NCBI GenBank assembly: GCA_934504065.1
Contig: CAKSVQ010000004.1
Coordinates: 1 to 45,180 of the forward strand
DNA from: an uncultured Dysosmobacter sp.
GTDB lineage: Bacteria; Bacillota; Clostridia; Oscillospirales; Oscillospiraceae
Direction: 5' to 3'
Length of the DNA stretch: 45,180 bases
The notes below the pieces were generated by a model. That model saw nothing but the letters and a program-made list of their open reading frames with translations, did no database searches and was not told the origin of the DNA. Positions 44,867-45,180 of this stretch are shown here, piece by piece. The number at the start of each line of letters is the position of its first letter. Position 1 is the first letter of the stretch. A program made the position numbers and the translations under genes.

Positions 44867-45180
44867 TCACTCTCCAAATAAGATTTTTTGCAGGTCATAC
44901 ACACCGCCTGGCCGCTGGGGCAGCAGCCGGGCCATGTGCAGCGCGCCGTTGACGAAGATCTGGCGGCTGGCGGCCCGGTGGGTAAACTCCACTTCCTCAT
45001 CCGGCCCGAAGAACTGCACGGTGTGGGTGCCCGCCACCGTGCCGCCCCGCAGCGCGTGCACGCCGATCTCGTCCTTTTCCCGCTTGCCGCAGTTTCCCTC
45101 CCGGCCATAGACCGGGCGCAGGGCATGGGACGGATCGATGGCGTCCAGCAGCAGCTTGGCCGTGCCGCTGGGGGCATCTG
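44867..45180 (-). CDS. dapB: 4-hydroxy-tetrahydrodipicolinate reductase, C-terminal part (5' end outside window)
   Basis: This NAD(P)H enzyme makes tetrahydrodipicolinate, the substrate of dapH next door. About 104 C-terminal residues are visible. They include the substrate-binding loop DAPSGTAK at the edge, the stretch DEIGVHALRGGTVAGTHTV, and EVEFTHRAASRQIFVNGAL, all typical of DapB. The frame runs off the right edge, so it is truncated by the window only. Any L-box in front of the operon would lie outside. Confidence 0.92.
   Translation of the reverse strand, partial: DAPSGTAKLLLDAIDPSHALRPVYGREGNCGKREKDEIGVHALRGGTVAGTHTVQFFGPDEEVEFTHRAASRQIFVNGALHMARLLPQRPGGVYDLQKILFGE

Overview
The window looks like the chromosome of a GC-rich, endospore-forming, anaerobic Clostridia member, probably of the Oscillospiraceae/Ruminococcaceae type. 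This is inferred from gene content and high GC by eye, not from a database match. The pointers are sporulation genes (spmA, spmB, spoVAD), a CtsR-ClpC heat-shock operon, a clostridial 2[4Fe-4S] ferredoxin, a PyrK/PyrDB-type dihydroorotate dehydrogenase, a GltB/GltD glutamate synthase with an ANTAR regulator, and a lysine riboswitch. Coding density is high. I see no phage, insertion sequence, CRISPR array, rRNA or tRNA.

Layout. 1-953 is the 3' end of a phosphoglucomutase. 1296-7684 is a pyrimidine operon, pyrC-pyrK-pyrD-pyrF-traX-pyrE-pyrB-pyrI, with short overlaps and a vegetative promoter just upstream. It covers every UMP step after carbamoyl phosphate, with a TraX-like membrane protein inside it. 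7774-9747 holds an EamA permease and a YitT-family membrane protein. 9834-11974 (minus) is a translationally coupled aminotransferase and radical SAM pair. 12211-13560 is a MATE pump, followed by a low-GC gene-free stretch. 14166-15649 has a divergent AbrB-type regulator and spmAB. 15655-16605 is a metallo-beta-lactamase-fold protein and 16939-17946 is pfkA.

Nitrogen block (minus strand, 26021 to 18095): glnA, an ANTAR-domain antiterminator, gltB, gltD. The glnA leader contains a possible intrinsic terminator, and this resembles the NitR-type arrangement of clostridia. spoVAD lies upstream with its own sigma-G-like promoter. 30299-27608 (minus) is an operon of yedF, a cysteine desulfurase-like enzyme, a DUF3343 protein, a 55-residue Cys-rich protein and a NUDIX hydrolase, probably concerned with labile sulfur or selenium handling.

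30566-33915 has a LysA-type decarboxylase and an ECF sigma factor with its membrane partner behind an ECF-like promoter. 34169-36322 (minus) has an unrecognised membrane protein and a VOC protein. 36484-39960 (minus) is ctsR-mcsA-clpC with CtsR operators and no mcsB. 40202-41036 has a ferredoxin and a PAP2 phosphatase. 41187-44104 is a lysine riboswitch driving a three-gene amino-acid ABC transporter. It is followed by convergent dapH and partial dapB, so lysine import and synthesis sit side by side.

The most unusual signal is a non-coding repeat of about 183 bp present in two copies (27421-27602 and 33916-34098, opposite strands). Each copy begins a few bases after a stop codon. Their predicted hairpins are kept by compensatory base changes. 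Partial modules occur after at least three other genes.
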